Assembly: GCA_944472155.2 (NCBI GenBank)
Contig: OX235279.1
Coordinates: 173,207,868-173,271,867, forward strand
Length of the DNA: 64,000 nucleotides
Direction of reading: 5' to 3'
Source: Trichobilharzia szidati
Lineage: Eukaryota; Platyhelminthes; Trematoda; Strigeidida; Schistosomatidae
Part shown: one piece after another, positions 1 to 10,730 of the stretch
Layout of the letters: each line of letters starts with the position of its first letter
How positions within the stretch are numbered: the stretch's first letter is position 1
Notes under the pieces: generated by a model
The model's database searches: none
The model's input: only the letters and a program-made list of their open reading frames with translations
Told to the model about the DNA's origin: nothing
Made by a program: the position numbers and the translations under genes

Positions 1-84
1 TTGATGTAGAAGGTAAGACGAAATATTTTCTTAGAAATCGCCAAGATATGAGACGACCAGGAAAGATCAGAAGATAGAATGACG

Positions 85-225
85 CCTAGCTATTCGATCA
101 CCGGCAGTGGGATCATGGATGCACACTACTGGGAAGTCTGAAACTACAACAAAACAGCCGTCCAGTGTATCCTAATCAGTTCCCAGTACTTTTCTAAATG
201 ACGTCAATTCACCACGAAATCCACA
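85..225 (+). repeat. Degenerate SINE1 (SM-alpha-like) fragment
   Basis: The stretch contains a 'GCACACTACTGGGAAGTC' to 'ACAGCCGTCCAGTGT' layout. It matches, with many changes, the 3' half of the better-preserved SINE1 copies at 25.4 and 30.0 kb, namely the hammerhead-like core followed by the CCAGT stem strand. The tRNA-like head is not clear. Assignment rests on similarity within the window only. Confidence 0.4.
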
Positions 226-1521
226 TAAAAATTAACTGAAGTCCCTACTTACAAAATCCAATAACCCTAAATATGAAAATCTACTGCGGAAAATTTATAT
301 CAGCTGAGGGGTTAGCAGAGAAATGCCATCCAACTATAAATTCAAACATTTTTATTTCCGTTTGTTACATACTATGCGCGAAAACACCTTGCGACTACTT
401 TTACCCTCGCTCTTCAGTTTCAATTCCCCAACATTCAAAAATAACGACCGAAAATCAATAATTATAATAATAATAATAGTCTGTTACACTGAGCATAACT
501 AATAATTAAAATAATGAATTTAATGAAACATTTTTACACAAAAAAAAACTGGGAATTGAATTTCAACTCCAACCCCATCTACTTACAGTTGAACATAATA
601 TAATATTATTTCGAATTTTTCATCAGAAGATTTATTGACGATATTCATTAGATAGATATACAATCGCAGGATTCAATGCTCAATATTCAAAGTTCAAGAT
701 TTTCAATTTAACAACAAGAATGATGTGATATATATAATGTGAAAATACTTCGAGTAATTCCATGCAAAGAGAATTTATATATTATAATTACTGATCAGAG
801 TTAAACTGTTCAACGTTTATACAATGAAAGGCGATATATCCCCGAGTATAAGCCTTTCAATTTTTCGCTTTTCGCTTATTCATTCGAATAACGAAACCAG
901 CTGTGATAGGTGGATTAAACATAATGAAAAAGAAGGAGGACAAGGAGTAGGAAGGGGGAGGGGACGGGAGGCAAAGAATGAGGAAGTGGTCGTAGTGGGA
1001 GTGGGAGTGGAGTATTTATTATTATTATTTTGTTTTTTCTCTCTTCACTTACTATTGATTCATAATATTTTTAGGAATTGAATAGAATCCGAAAGATAGT
1101 AAGTAAGTCCTACTGACGTTATTGATCGCTTTTTCTCTATCTCCACTTTTTTTGCCTTTTTCGTTAGAAGACAGACATGAAAGGACAACTGTACATAGAT
1201 ATATAGATATATATATATGCATATATACATAAAACAAAACATTGTGAAGATATATACCACAATGATCTGCTGAGCAGATTTAGAAAGCAGATATATATTG
1301 TCCAGGAAATGAGAACAAATGAAATTGAAAAGAATTGAAATTATGATGAGGTGTTTCAGTGAATCAAATCAGTGAATTTACGGTAGGTAACTGATTCGCC
1401 ATGTACGATCTAATGTCAGGCGAAAACAAACGTATTGGCTGAAGAAGCAGCGAAAACGGGAAACAGAGAAGACAGAGAGGAGATGAAGATAACTAGCCAA
1501 CTAACTAACACAACCATCTAA
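226..1521. other. No recognisable gene; AT-rich
   Basis: Both strands show only short, low-complexity reading frames, for example a Gly/Arg/Val-rich frame over a purine-rich run at 925-1010. There are a short ATT-repeat tract near 1015-1030 and TA-rich runs near 1195-1225. No domain, tRNA-like head or PLE motif was seen. Confidence 0.5.
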
Positions 1522-1889
1522 ATAAAAGACAGATTCAGAAGAAGAAAATTTTCTTTATCGTCGAAATCATCTTCACAGGCTGTACTGTACAGTCGTGTTT
1601 GTATTTACCAAAAGATGTAAAGTAGTTTATTATTGAGTAATAAAACTGGGGTGACAGAATTGATATAATTACTCAGAAGTGGCTTTAGAAGGGTAAATTA
1701 AAAGTTGTAAATTATGTAGTACTCAACAGCGGCACAAAGGAAGAAAGTGTTAGAAATTTGATAAGGTTAAAGTTGCTATTGAGTGAGTAAGAATAAAGAT
1801 TGTTAGTTGAGTGTCAGTTTAACAAGTGTGAAGAGGGTATGAAAATGTACAGAAGGAACATATGAGAGTGATAATAGGGAATTGATTAT

Positions 1890-1980
1890 TAAAGGCGGAG
1901 GCGCTGGCAATTCGTCAATACAACCCCGAACTCTGTTTACAGAAAAAGTTTGTCCAATCTCTTATTCCACCTTGGTCTTA
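1890..1980 (+). pseudogene. PLE GIY-YIG endonuclease C-terminal remnant (lineage D)
   Basis: About 30 codons read through 'EALAIRQYNPELCLQK' to 'PPWS' and a stop. This is the conserved C-terminus of the PLE endonuclease and closely matches the tail of the copy at 9402-9734. Only the last residues of the protein survive, so it cannot be functional. Confidence 0.75.
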
Positions 1981-2369
1981 ACCTCTTCACTAGTCGTTCC
2001 TTGTAAATATAATATATTTTGATATTTTCTTTTCATTTTAATTTCACTTTTAGTTTGTTTTTACTTTAATAATTAATTCACTATTATCACTCTCACATGT
2101 TCCTTTTGTACATTTTCATACCCTCTTCACACTTGTTAAACTGACACTCAACTACCACCTTTATTCTTACTCACTCAATAGCAATTTTAACCTTATCAAA
2201 TTTCTAACACTTTCTCCCTTTGTGCCGTCGTTGAGTACTAAATAATTTACAACTTTTATTTTCACTTCTAAAGCCACTTCTGAGTAATTATATCAATTAT
2301 GTCACCCCCTATTACTCAATAATAGACTACTATACATTTTTTGGTAAATACAAACACGACTGTACAGTA

Positions 2370-2415
2370 CAGCCTGTGAAGATGATTTCGACGATAAAGA
2401 AAATTTTCTTCGCTG
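2370..2415 (+). ncRNA. Degenerate hammerhead-like motif in PLE D terminus
   Basis: CAGC at 2370-2373 can pair with GCTG at 2412-2415, giving stem I. Between them are a GAUGA core half, a UUCG-containing short stem II region, GAAA, and a self-complementary GAAAATTTTC followed by UUC, where cleavage would occur. The core half is not canonical CUGAUGA, so activity is doubtful. It lies in sense orientation just beyond the PLE 3' UTR. Confidence 0.35.
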
Positions 2416-2479
2416 AATTCGTCTTTTATTTTCTTCATAATTCAATGGGTATTTTCGGTGAAGGGTGTGAAACCTGGGC

Positions 2480-2995
2480 ACTGTGGTAGTGTGTAATTCC
2501 ACAGTGATTTGTTCGTTAGATATACCGAATAGTGAAACAGTATTGTCCACTGGATGGCGAAGTTTACAACACAATTTATTCATTGTTCAAAATCACATCG
2601 CCAATTATAATCACACAACTTCGAAACTTGAGTTTTCATGGTTTTCTTTATTTATTCCGATTCATCGTCTTACCGGTAGTGGAATCTTCAAGATATCCGA
2701 GATGGACAGGTATTGAATCATTCCCATTACACGTATTCCCCCTCAATTCATTCGAAAAATAAAGCTTCAGTTATCAGTCCTGCTGCCTCCACCCTGTTGC
2801 ATTAGATTTTGAAACTGTCATCTTATCCCATTGTGTATTGTATGGTTGTGTGTAATTGCATGTAGTGAGTGGTATTTCTGAACTATTCTTCAGATTTCTT
2901 ATTCTTGTGTCGGGTCGACTAATCTAGATTTTGCTAGGTTTTTGTGCTGCTCTGCTAGTCTGACTAACTGCCACTGTTCTACTACTTTGAGCAAT
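2480..2995 (-). mobile_element. PLE lineage A C-terminal and 3' UTR fragment
   Basis: This segment matches the left arm of the palindrome at 40.43-40.86 kb. It shares the hammerhead-like terminus with a TTCATTGTTC stem, the run reading 'GNCNR/ES' type PLE C-terminal codons on the minus strand, and the blocks around ATTAGATTTT and CTAGATTTTGCTA. It is antisense to the similar plus-strand fragment at 14.52-14.94 kb. The coding frame is broken. Confidence 0.65.
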
Positions 2996-3014
2996 GTGTT
3001 TGACCTGACAATCA

Positions 3015-4364
3015 ATGGTGAAATCACCATGCCATAAACTGGCCAGATGTTTGGCCCAAAAGCTGGAACCCATTAGGAAAAAGCTGGCAGCTCACAGTAT
3101 CAAAGATTCTTTCCAGTTTTCGCAAGAATTAGATCAACTCGACATTTCAGATAGACTTCTCGTGTCATACGACGTTTGTTCACTGTTTACCAGCACACCC
3201 ATCGAAGAAACGGTAAAAATCATATGCCAGCAGTCCGAACTGCTCCCTCTTCCAGAAAATGAGCTAAGCAAATTGCTACTTCTATGTACAAAGAATATTC
3301 AATTCCGTTTCAACAATCAGCTGTACCGGCAGATTGACGGGGTGGCTATGGGTTCACCTCTGGGTCCTGTTCTTGCTGACATATTCATGACTCATCATGA
3401 ACAGACTCGAATGAAAGAAGAAATAGAAAGAACCACCTATTACTGCATATATGTCGATGACGCGTTTGTGGTCTGCAATGGTATAGAACACGCGTCCGCA
3501 ATGTTTGAGAAATTCAATGCGGCTCATCCCAACATTGCATTCACAATGGAATACGAAAGAAACAACCAGTTCCATTTCCTAGATGTCAGCATAAAAAGAA
3601 GAAATGATGGGACGATTCAAAAATCTATCTACAGGAAAGAAACTTGGACTGGTCAATAATTAAATTATCACAGCTTTCGCCCAACCAGTTACAAATGAGT
3701 TCTAGTAAAAACGCTCTTCAGCAGAGCCAAAGAAATATGTTCGGAAGACAAGATTGAAGAAGAACTCACGGTCATCGAAAAGAACCTTATCGAGAATGGA
3801 TATCCCCGAAAGTTCAAATTAAAGTATAGAAATGAAGAAGCACACAAACCTAAACCTGGTACCGTTGAAAAGAAACCAGTTTTCATCTGCCTAGCGTACA
3901 AAGGTGAAGACGTATCCACAAGAACACAAAAAAGAATCACAAGTGCATTAAAAAGAACGTTTCCAGCCGCCAGACTGATCCTATTTCACAACACTGTGTG
4001 CTCGTTAACCCAGTCAAAAGTAGATGAGTTCCCTACTCACGTCAACTCCAACTGCATTTGCCAATTCACTTGCATTTGCGGAAGCAAGTACATAGGAAGG
4101 ACTGAGAGGACAGAATCTACTAGATTTTCTGAGCACATTCCTGAGAGTCTCCGTACAAAAGGAAGAAAAGTGTTATCGAGTGCAATCGCCAGACATTTAA
4201 TTGACACAGGACACACAGTAGAAATTAACCAAGCGTTCAAAATAATCAATCCACAAAGAAACCCATGGCTACTTCGCTTCGCAGAAGCCAGTGCTATCAA
4301 GAGATTTCGACCAGACCTCTGTATACAGAAAGATAGTGTGATTAATCTTTCACTAACCTGGTAA
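3015..4364 (+). pseudogene. PLE lineage C polyprotein: RT plus GIY-YIG endonuclease
   Basis: One reading frame encodes the C-terminal two thirds of a Penelope-like protein. The N-terminal part is an RT with motif A 'VSYDVCSLFTSTP' (about residue 49), motif B 'GVAMGSPLGPVLAD' and the catalytic box 'YVDDAFVV' (about residue 143). From about 3996 a GIY-YIG nuclease follows, with a CxC-type lead 'CTCICGSKYIGRTER' and a C-terminus 'RPDLCIQK'. The frame is interrupted by only two in-frame stops (TAA at 3657, TGA at 3696) and has no frameshift, so the copy is fairly young. The 5' end is truncated: RT motifs before A are missing and an in-frame stop at 3006 precedes the ATG. Such proteins act by target-primed reverse transcription. 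It is closely related to the minus-strand copy at 31.7-33.2 kb. Confidence 0.9.
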
Positions 4365-4507
4365 CCCTAATTCTATTTTATTTTATTTAATTTTGTTTTG
4401 CCTTTTTGTCAGTATGCCTGTGTGTTTGTCTTGTTACGTAACATCCTATTCAATTTCGACCTTCAAGTTTCTAAATCTACTTAATTGTTTCATTGATATA
4501 AGAATAA
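4365..4507 (+). other. Probable 3' UTR of the lineage C element
   Basis: This AT-rich sequence directly follows the endonuclease stop codon. No open frame was seen. It runs into a lineage A terminus at 4508. Confidence 0.45.
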
Positions 4508-4650
4508 AACTTGGGCACTGTGGTAGAGTGTAATTCCATTATGGGTAAATTTTATTTTGATAGAGTCTCACAGTGTTATACAGTAATATTTACTGATGAC
4601 GTTTCGAGCACAATTTATTGCTCATAATCATATCAAGGTGTTTGTCTGTT
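4508..4650 (-). mobile_element. PLE lineage A terminal fragment
   Basis: It contains the recurrent block from TTGGGCACTGTGGTAG to GTTTCGAGCAC and CATAATCATATCAA. The same block occurs at 21.39, 23.1, 29.7, 34.08 and 36.22 kb. On the minus strand it carries a GAGCA/TGCTC stem followed by GAAACGTCATC, which is hammerhead-like. No coding part is attached here. Confidence 0.65.
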
Positions 4651-5229
4651 TAAGTTAAAAAATGTTACTTCACTATTCACCCCCACCCTCTTAAACTCTC
4701 CACCACAAGATGTGTAAATTCACTTTGTTCTCTGACCCTGACTCTGTAATATGCCTCTAACCAATCTGTGTTGTTTTCCAATAGAAATCTGAACTCTTAC
4801 CCCTCTTATCCAATTCCACTATATATATAATTAGTTTTTTTTTGGACATCGAATAATCTGTCTACCTACATCAAATTCTGGAATTATGTTCCTTATACCT
4901 TCTATCTATAACTCCAAGTAATTATGAAAAAGTATGTTGCAAAACTTTTTTGAAACTTATAATTTAATTTTATTTAGGATGTATGCAGTTGATGAGTATC
5001 CGCGAAATAAAACGAGCTCGTATTATCCTGCAAACATGTTCGTTCTTCCTCTCTTCAAACTAATAAAGGGAACCGGTTGTATGGAATATTGCAGGATATT
5101 TTTTAAAATAAACGGTTTTATCTAGTTGGCTCAATGTATCTGTGTATTTCAACGACAGCGTAGGTATGAGAGGTGAGAAATGTATAATCTAAAGTTAAGA
5201 ATCTATCTTTGAGAATAAGAAGACAGTTG
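4651..5229. other. No recognisable feature
   Basis: AT-rich sequence. One short plus-strand frame at 4934-5125 has no identifiable motif. Confidence 0.45.
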
Positions 5230-5273
5230 CAGCGAAGAAAATTTCCTTTTTGACGAAGTCATCATCTAGACTG
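5230..5273 (-). ncRNA. Hammerhead-like motif at PLE E terminus
   Basis: On the minus strand CAGT (5273-5270) faces GCTG (5233-5230). Between them are GATGATGACTTCGTC, a GAAA and an ATTTTCTTC cleavage-side strand. The layout is that of 16,667-16,624, but the catalytic GAAAC is altered to AAAAAGGAAA. It is probably decayed. Confidence 0.35.
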
Positions 5274-5790
5274 TACATTCGTCTATTTATTTCAAATGGA
5301 TGGATAGTTCCAGAATAATTTCCGGTCAATGGTCAAATTAATAAAAATTACAATTAGGAATTAGAATGCCATAATAAACAGGGGATGGGTAAAACTAAAA
5401 CAAAGTAGCATAATAACTAAGAAGATTGACATTGTGCAGTTAGGGTTAGAAATGTAAAAATAACAAAATATACAGGATGTTTGGATAAGAAACTAGTGTG
5501 ATGAATGATTGTTATGCAATCAGGATTAATATGACAAATAACAGAAGTGTGATATGAAATATGGTAGTGTAGACAGGGATTAAGAAAACTTAAAATAACA
5601 TGAATAAACAGGAAGTTTAGATAAGAAAGGCGATGGGATAGTCATTACTGAAAGAATTACATGTTTATGACGGCCATGGCAGGGACAGGGGTTGGACGTA
5701 TTTCTTTTGGATACAAAGAGTGGGTTTGAGTTTTTGGATAGCTAACGCCTCAGCTATGCCCAAATGTCTTGATTTCACTCCCTTTGACAG
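5230..5790 (-). mobile_element. PLE lineage E 3' end, truncated copy
   Basis: On the minus strand the right end reads 'HLGIAEALAIQKLKP' to 'PLPWPS'. This is the GIY-YIG C-terminus shared with the copy ending at 17,225. It continues through the same 3' UTR and terminal block seen at 16.61-17.2 kb. Everything upstream of the last 40 or so codons is missing. Confidence 0.8.
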
Positions 5791-6035
5791 GTTTGTTTGA
5801 CTAACAACATACTATGATTCATTAACAACTAATTGTAAAAGAGCATGGTTGAACTACTGAGTACAGTGAGACAACACAACTTATAACAATGTTGTAGAAA
5901 CCTGTCATAATTCTGCTGCTGCTGCTGCACACTGTGTGGTTACACATTTGGTTGTTAGGCATTACTGACGGCTACCCAGAATGTTTAGTCAACATCTGCC
6001 CATACTATCTGTTTCAAGACTCATAATCAGCTTTT
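5791..6035. other. No recognisable gene
   Basis: It includes a short GCTGCTGCTGCT tract near 5920. No coding signal was seen. Confidence 0.4.
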
Positions 6036-6212
6036 TACGAGTTGATCACGGACTGATATCAGTTAGAAAACCATTGAAAACCAGAGAGTATTGGACAGCT
6101 GCAGTTTCATCCTAGTTTGGGAATCATCGGCAGTACGCACCCAGTGGAATTCGGACCCAGGAGCTCCGGTCACAAGGCAAGCTCGTATATCATTCAGCCA
6201 CTGGGACCGGAA
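6036..6212 (-). repeat. SINE1 (SM-alpha-like) with hammerhead module
   Basis: Read on the minus strand, a tRNA-like head begins GGTCCCAGTGGCTGAATGATA (pol III box A-like). A hammerhead-like core and a tail ending in GATCAACTCGTA follow. The copy closely resembles those at 25.43-25.63 and 29.86-30.18 kb. Schistosome SM-alpha repeats have the same combination of a pol III head and a hammerhead ribozyme. Confidence 0.75.
6088..6136 (-). ncRNA. Hammerhead-like ribozyme motif in SINE1
   Basis: Stem I GTACTG (6136-6131) faces CAATAC (6093-6088). The core is CCGATGA, a CUGAUGA with U4 changed to C. Stem II is ATTCCC/TAGGAT-like, then comes GAAAC, and the GCAGCTGTC strand ends at the expected cleavage position. 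One stem I pair is lost. The core substitution suggests low or no activity. Confidence 0.55.
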
Positions 6213-6249
6213 TCAACGGCTCATGAATTCCTAATGAGCCTCATAATCA

Positions 6250-6600
6250 GCTGACTGACCAGAAAGGATAATCATCAGGGAACTGTATCAGCGCACCAGG
6301 CAACAAACAACCTGCTAACCAGCACATATGCAAACAGAAATAAAGATGAATGGTTGGAATACACGCTTAGGAAGCACTTCAGTGATATCATTGGCTGGCA
6401 GAACCTTGAGTGGAACGCGGATGGGAAGTGATGAATTGAGTGAAGCTGCAACTGTGAAATAGAGAAGATCATTTGAACAGAAAAGAAAGCAGTCGCGCAG
6501 GCAGTTAAAAGTGATGGCATAGGAATGAGGGGAATGAAGATGTTCTTCTGAGAACTTCGGTTCTCCTAGGAACACTATGAATAGTATACATTGCTTCATT
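6250..6600 (+). mobile_element. RTE-type LINE 3' fragment
   Basis: Broken plus-strand frames show a late-ORF2 pattern: 'HMQTEIKM', 'AGRTLSG' and a tail like 'SSENFGSPRNTMNSI'. The tail corresponds to 'VEALCSTRNPREQ' at 15.5 kb. Several frameshifts and stops are present. Confidence 0.55.
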
Positions 6601-7518
6601 CATGTATAGACAGAGCAGGACTGTAGCAACTGTGAAGCGTATTTTATACCATCTCAAAAGGTGTGTGTTTCTATACTCTTTGAAGGTTAACAAATGGGGC
6701 CGCTTAGGTTAAAAACTAGTTTTACAAATTTCCAATATAAGCCAATCCATTTTATTTGCCATAGAATTAGATTGGTGAATATCATGTCACTGGACAGTCC
6801 TTCGAACACTTTAAGAAAAATAAAGAGACACTGGTAAATATGACAGAGTAAAGGCATGAGAATCACATAACATAAGAAGGGGAAACTGACAGGTTACTTC
6901 AACGTTGTGGTCTAGTAGCGAACTGTAATCAAATAATGGAGACAAGATACGCGCAGTGTAAATCCAAAGGATGGTAAATAATAGTAATAATCCTTGTGTG
7001 AAGACAACTAGCTGAAAAGCAGTAAGAAGGATGACATATGGCATGAAAGTATGCGATTATTATGTTCACGACGACCTTGTGATAGATAGTTCAAGGTAAA
7101 CGTCGAAAAGTAACGCACATTTTTGCACACACATAGGTTAGGTTAATTCAAATGATAATCCCCGTAGCTTCAGCTGTGGCTAAGAGACCTAATCACTTTC
7201 TGGTGCTCCCGTATACTACCATAAATGTCTCTTCTGGTTTATGCGGTGTTCACTATCCACTAGGTAAGATAAGCTTGCACTGTTTATTGATTTAGGTGCT
7301 TCTTCTGCAAGTCGAATGCGCGCATAGTCTCAAGTGTGTGAAGATAAATCCCTCTGAATACGGACTATATAAACGGCTTGACAGGAGCACTGAGAATTGT
7401 ACACACACACAATGGTGATGACCATCATTGGTAACCTTTTATTTAAAGCACTGTGTCAGTATAGGTTGCGCAAATATATATACAATTATTTTGTGTGTGT
7501 GTGTACATTATACATATA
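6601..7518. other. No recognisable feature
   Basis: Only short frames on both strands without motifs. GT-rich runs occur near 7490-7510. Confidence 0.4.
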
Positions 7519-7745
7519 TATTCCTCCACGTTCCCAGTGGAACATAGGACTTCAAGCTAGAGGCATGAAGTTTCTCTAGCAGTGTTTACTTTTACAGGAT
7601 GAGGTTGCTAGCCTCATGCCCAACCTTTTGCCTCTACCATCTTTATTTCAGGCTTAGCGAGGTAAAGGAAGCGCGTCGGCCGGGGTTCGAACCCCGGACC
7701 ATGTGCATGGTCGGCGAGCATCCCAACCGCCATGCCACCGACGCA
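7519..7745 (-). repeat. SINE2 copy (tRNA-derived)
   Basis: On the minus strand the head reads TGCGTCGGTGGCATGGCGG (box A-like). It has a GACCATGCACATGGTC hairpin and a box B GGGGTTCGAACCCC. A roughly 150 bp body ends at TCCACTGGGAACGTGG. The head resembles tRNA-Glu/Gly. Three further copies of the same length occur at 11.66, 23.44 and 47.05 kb, all in the same orientation. Confidence 0.8.
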
Positions 7746-8640
7746 CGTGTGTACACTAGGTTTGTCAAAATCAAAATAACAGTTAGTATGGGTTGTTGAT
7801 TACATCATTAAAATAATTAAGAAATTAAAATGTGTGACTAATAATCAAAGTTGTAACTAAGTGGGGTGAAGATTGGTAAGATGTGAGCAGGGTTACGTAA
7901 TATAGACATGTTTAGAAAGATTAGATGCTAGTGAAGGAGTATGGAGACAATTATGAAAATAAACTAGATAATAGGTGAAAAGATTGAATGGGTTAGTTAC
8001 TAAAAATTATTATACGAAAATTGCAAAAAAAAAATTTGATAACAAAATGTTGATGACAAATAAACTTGGAATTAAATCCACGGTAGTAAGAGGGGGTGGA
8101 GAAGATTCTTCTGTGTGCATAAATCAGGCTTTTCTATCCAAATCGCTAAGGCTTCGGCAATACAAAGTATACGGAAGCTTGTCGATTTTGGAAGGCTTCT
8201 TTTGACTTTATAGATGACTTTGAACGACTTCTCCTTGCAGATCGAATGACTAGTGTTGAGCATATGCTCAATAATGGCGCTCCTTATTGCTCCGTTGTTA
8301 CCTTTCCGTGGCCAGGCGGGATAGTGTTCTTGAACTCTTCTAGATAAAACTCGCATCGAACGACCTATATACCTCGCTCCGCAAGAGCAGGTGAATTGGT
8401 AGATACACTTGGAAGTGGTCAAATGCGATAGTTTATCTTTAGAATAGTTGAAGAACAATGGCAGGGAGGAAATTGTCAGTCGTAGTCACATCTTACCAAT
8501 TTTCACCCCACTTAGTTACAACTTTGATTATTAATCACACATTTTAATTTCTTTATTATTTTGATGATGTAATCAACAACCCACACTAACTGTTATTTTG
8601 ATTTCGATTTTGACAAAGCTAATGTACACACACACAAACT
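7746..8640. mobile_element. PLE lineage D copy with inverted 3' ends
   Basis: The 3' UTR at 7746-7895 is the reverse complement of 8490-8632 with about 150 bp arms, for example 'TCAAAATCAAAATAACAGTTAG' type blocks on the left and their complement on the right. The minus-strand coding remnant 8458-8072 lies between. This is the same outward-facing 3'-end layout as at 1.5-2.4 kb. Confidence 0.75.
8072..8458 (-). pseudogene. PLE GIY-YIG endonuclease domain (lineage D)
   Basis: The frame of 128 codons covers the whole GIY-YIG module. It has a lead 'CIYQFTCSCGARYIGRSM' with paired cysteines, then 'RRVQEHYPAW', a central helix region 'SAIIEHMLNTSH' and a C-terminus 'PDLCTQKNLL' to 'LPWI'. This nuclease nicks target DNA to prime reverse transcription in PLEs. 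No RT is attached, so the copy is 5'-truncated. The domain itself reads through without a stop. The tyrosine of the YIG triad and the following arginine are present. Confidence 0.85.
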
Positions 8641-8643
8641 GTA

Positions 8644-8684
8644 CAGCTAAGTGAATGAATTCGCCGAAAAGAGACTCTTCGCAG
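8644..8684 (+). ncRNA. Degenerate hammerhead-like motif at PLE D terminus
   Basis: CAGC is followed by GTGAATGA (the core half), an ATTCGCC stem II region, GAAA at 8666-8669, stem III AGAG/CTCT (8670-8673 and 8675-8678), then T, C and GCAG. Stem III and the UC cleavage dinucleotide match the better motif at 20,279-20,318. Stem I has a mismatch and the core half is altered. Confidence 0.4.
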
Positions 8685-8690
8685 AACTAA

Positions 8691-8974
8691 TTTGTTCTTA
8701 TTTCAATGACTTAATGGGTATTTTTCGCGAATATTTCATATAAAACACAATGATGTAGCAATAATGAGGGGATGACGTTTCGACAACGCTTGAATGATAC
8801 TCATAATCATATCAATGTATTCACATTACTTCGTAATTTTCTCTACATATATTTTTTTCTCTTCCCTTTGTTGTTTATTCCATTTCTCCATATATCCGGT
8901 ATAGGCATTGTGCCGCTTCGATTCGACGTGTATGGCGGCGCGATTCATTGAACAAAGATTATAAAAGACAGATT
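8691..8974. other. PLE-like terminal debris
   Basis: GATGACGTTTCGACAACG and CATAATCATATCAATG near 8770-8820 match the lineage A terminus. No coding sequence was seen. Confidence 0.4.
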
Positions 8975-9020
8975 CAGTGAAGAAAATTTTCTTTATCGAC
9001 AAAATCATCTTCACAGGCTG
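8975..9020 (-). ncRNA. Degenerate hammerhead-like motif at PLE D terminus
   Basis: On the minus strand CAGC (9020-9017) faces ACTG (8978-8975). GAAGATGATTTTGTCGAT and GAAAATTTTCTTC lie between. It has the same layout as 2370-2415 and is similarly degenerate. Confidence 0.3.
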
Positions 9021-9401
9021 TACAATCGTATTTATACTTACAAAAATATATAGTGGTCTATTATTGAGTAATAGGGGGTGACATAATTGAAATAACTACT
9101 CGGAAGTCGCTTTAGAAGTGAAAATTAAAAGTTGTAAATTACGTGGTACTCAACGGCACAAAGGAAGAAAGAGTTAGAAATTTGATAAGGTTAAAGTTGC
9201 TATTGAGTGAGTGAGAATAAAGGTGGTAGTTGAGTGTCAATTTAACAAGTGTGAAGAGGGTGTGAAAATATACAAAAGGAGCATATGAGAGTGATAATAT
9301 TGAATTAATTATTAAAGCAAAAGCTAACTAAAAGTGAAATTAGAATGAAATGAAAAAAAATCAAAATATATTTTATTTACAAGGAACGATTAGTGAAGAG
9401 G

Positions 9402-9734
9402 TTAAGACCAAGGTAGAATAAGAGACTGGACAAACTTTTTCTGTATACAGAGTTCAGGGTTGTATTGATGAATTGCTAGAGCCTCCGCCATACACAAAAG
9501 CCGAAACCTGACGCCCTTTGTACCATTTGGCTTCACTTTGTAGATGATCTTGAAAGACGATTCTGGTGGAGCTACGTGGCCTGAGTTCACCAAATGCTCA
9601 AGAATTGAGCTAGTAATTGTCTTACATTGTCCCTTTGCTAACCATGCCGGATAATGTTCAGAGATGCGTTTGGAAAGCGTGCGCTTTGTGCGGCCAATAT
9701 AAACAAAGATTCGCGAACTGGCATAAGTTAGCAT
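9402..9734 (-). pseudogene. PLE GIY-YIG endonuclease fragment (lineage D)
   Basis: The frame of 110 codons starts inside the domain at 'VYIGRTKRTL'. It continues 'RISEHYPAWLAKGQ', 'SSILEHLVNSGH' and ends 'NPELCIQKKFVQ' to 'LPWS'. The cysteine lead and the first part of the domain are missing or scrambled, since residues before 'YIGRT' are not family-like. The copy is truncated and not expected to be active. Confidence 0.82.
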
Positions 9735-9969
9735 CTGATTCCGTAACCGAAGGCCTAATAGTTAACCAGCTCACCATTCTAGCTATTTGGTCCAAAAAGC
9801 GGTACATGGATTCCACTGGAGCCTTTCTGTAAAATTATTTGCAAGGTAAGGCTGAATGGAATAAGAAATTATAAAGTTCACAATCTTATATTTCTTTTAC
9901 ACATTCGACCTCTGGGGGAGTTGTTAGCGCATGCCGATAAAGAGTCCCAAGCAAAGATGAAGCAACTGC

Positions 9970-10215
9970 CAAATGCACCTTGGTTAACAACTGTTCTATA
10001 ATTGAATTTAGTTCGTCACTTCACTGCAAACCTCTCTCTGTCTGTCTCTACCTAACAGTATTACTCTTTGGTGGCATTAAAGTTGTACCTATATCTAAGT
10101 CATATACTGGAACATGTATTAAATTTAGACCTATTGCTGTTACCTCACGTTTTCTAAAAACTATGGAAAAGTTACTCTTACTTAATCTTGAACCCTCTCT
10201 TAAAGACATTTAGAA
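9970..10215 (+). pseudogene. Non-LTR RT N-terminal fragment
   Basis: The plus-strand frame reads 'GGIKVVPISKSYTG', then 'FRPIAVTSRFLKTMEKLL' and a stop. This is the first RT block of LINEs of the CR1/L2 or related type, with the typical pattern PIxK...FRPI.LTS...K..E. No downstream catalytic motifs follow. The clade cannot be fixed from so little. Confidence 0.6.
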
Positions 10216-10730
10216 ATTTATATTTGTAAAATCTCAGCGAAATTGAAATGATTAATTCCAACGTTTCCTGTGTTCGGCAATCTGGTCCGAACTTCTTCAG
10301 GGAAATTAATCGAATTAAAATAACAGAGGTTTATATATAAAAGGAACAACTCATGTTTTTAAACTTTGTCCAATCATGAGTCATGCAACAGTCATCAACA
10401 TGTATAATAAATAAATAAATAAAAAATAGTATGTTTATATATAAAAGTACATCTCTTGTACACAGTAAGCTGATTCTTTTTTATTGGATTAGACAAAAAA
10501 AGTGTTTGGTACATGATACGATTCATTCAGTTATGACACTCATGTTACATTCAAATTACGCGCAAATAAAATCCGGTTAATTTGTTTTAGTAAACTGTTT
10601 TTTTAGAAATCAAATAAGAATTTCAGAAAACGGAAAAGAAGAAATGAAAACAAAATTGAATGATGAAAGTTGTAACACCACATAATTTTCCTTTCTTTGT
10701 GTATCTAAAGCCAACTTGAACTAAGTTAGG
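10216..10730. other. No recognisable feature
   Basis: AT-rich sequence left of the last exon of the minus-strand gene. It could include that gene's 3' UTR, since it lies immediately downstream of the stop codon at 10731. Confidence 0.4.

Larger units (their letters stand above)
1522..2428. mobile_element. Head-to-head inverted pair of PLE lineage D 3' ends
   Basis: About 370 bp at 1522-1895 is the reverse complement of 2068-2428 with scattered differences. The right half runs from a GIY-YIG C-terminal coding tail (1890-1980, plus strand) through the 3' UTR to the outer end. The left half is the same 3' UTR in the opposite orientation. The same UTR follows the lineage D coding tail at 8975-9734. 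Truncated coding ends therefore meet near the centre and 3' ends face outward. No clear target-site duplication was found for this pair. Confidence 0.8.
8975..9734 (-). mobile_element. PLE lineage D 3' end copy
   Basis: The coding remnant 9734-9402 is followed leftward by a roughly 380 bp 3' UTR. That UTR is almost the same as both arms of the inverted pair at 1522-2428. A hammerhead-like motif sits at the outer end. Confidence 0.8.

Noticed and set aside
1522..2428. DNA transposon with long terminal inverted repeats
   Set aside because: Both arms are PLE lineage D 3' UTR and the centre encodes a GIY-YIG tail. There is no transposase and no 2-9 bp TIR-type duplication.
7670..7745. tRNA gene on the minus strand (also at 11.83, 23.59 and 47.21 kb)
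   Set aside because: The tRNA-like head is repeated with the same body four times and lacks a full acceptor stem. It is SINE2.
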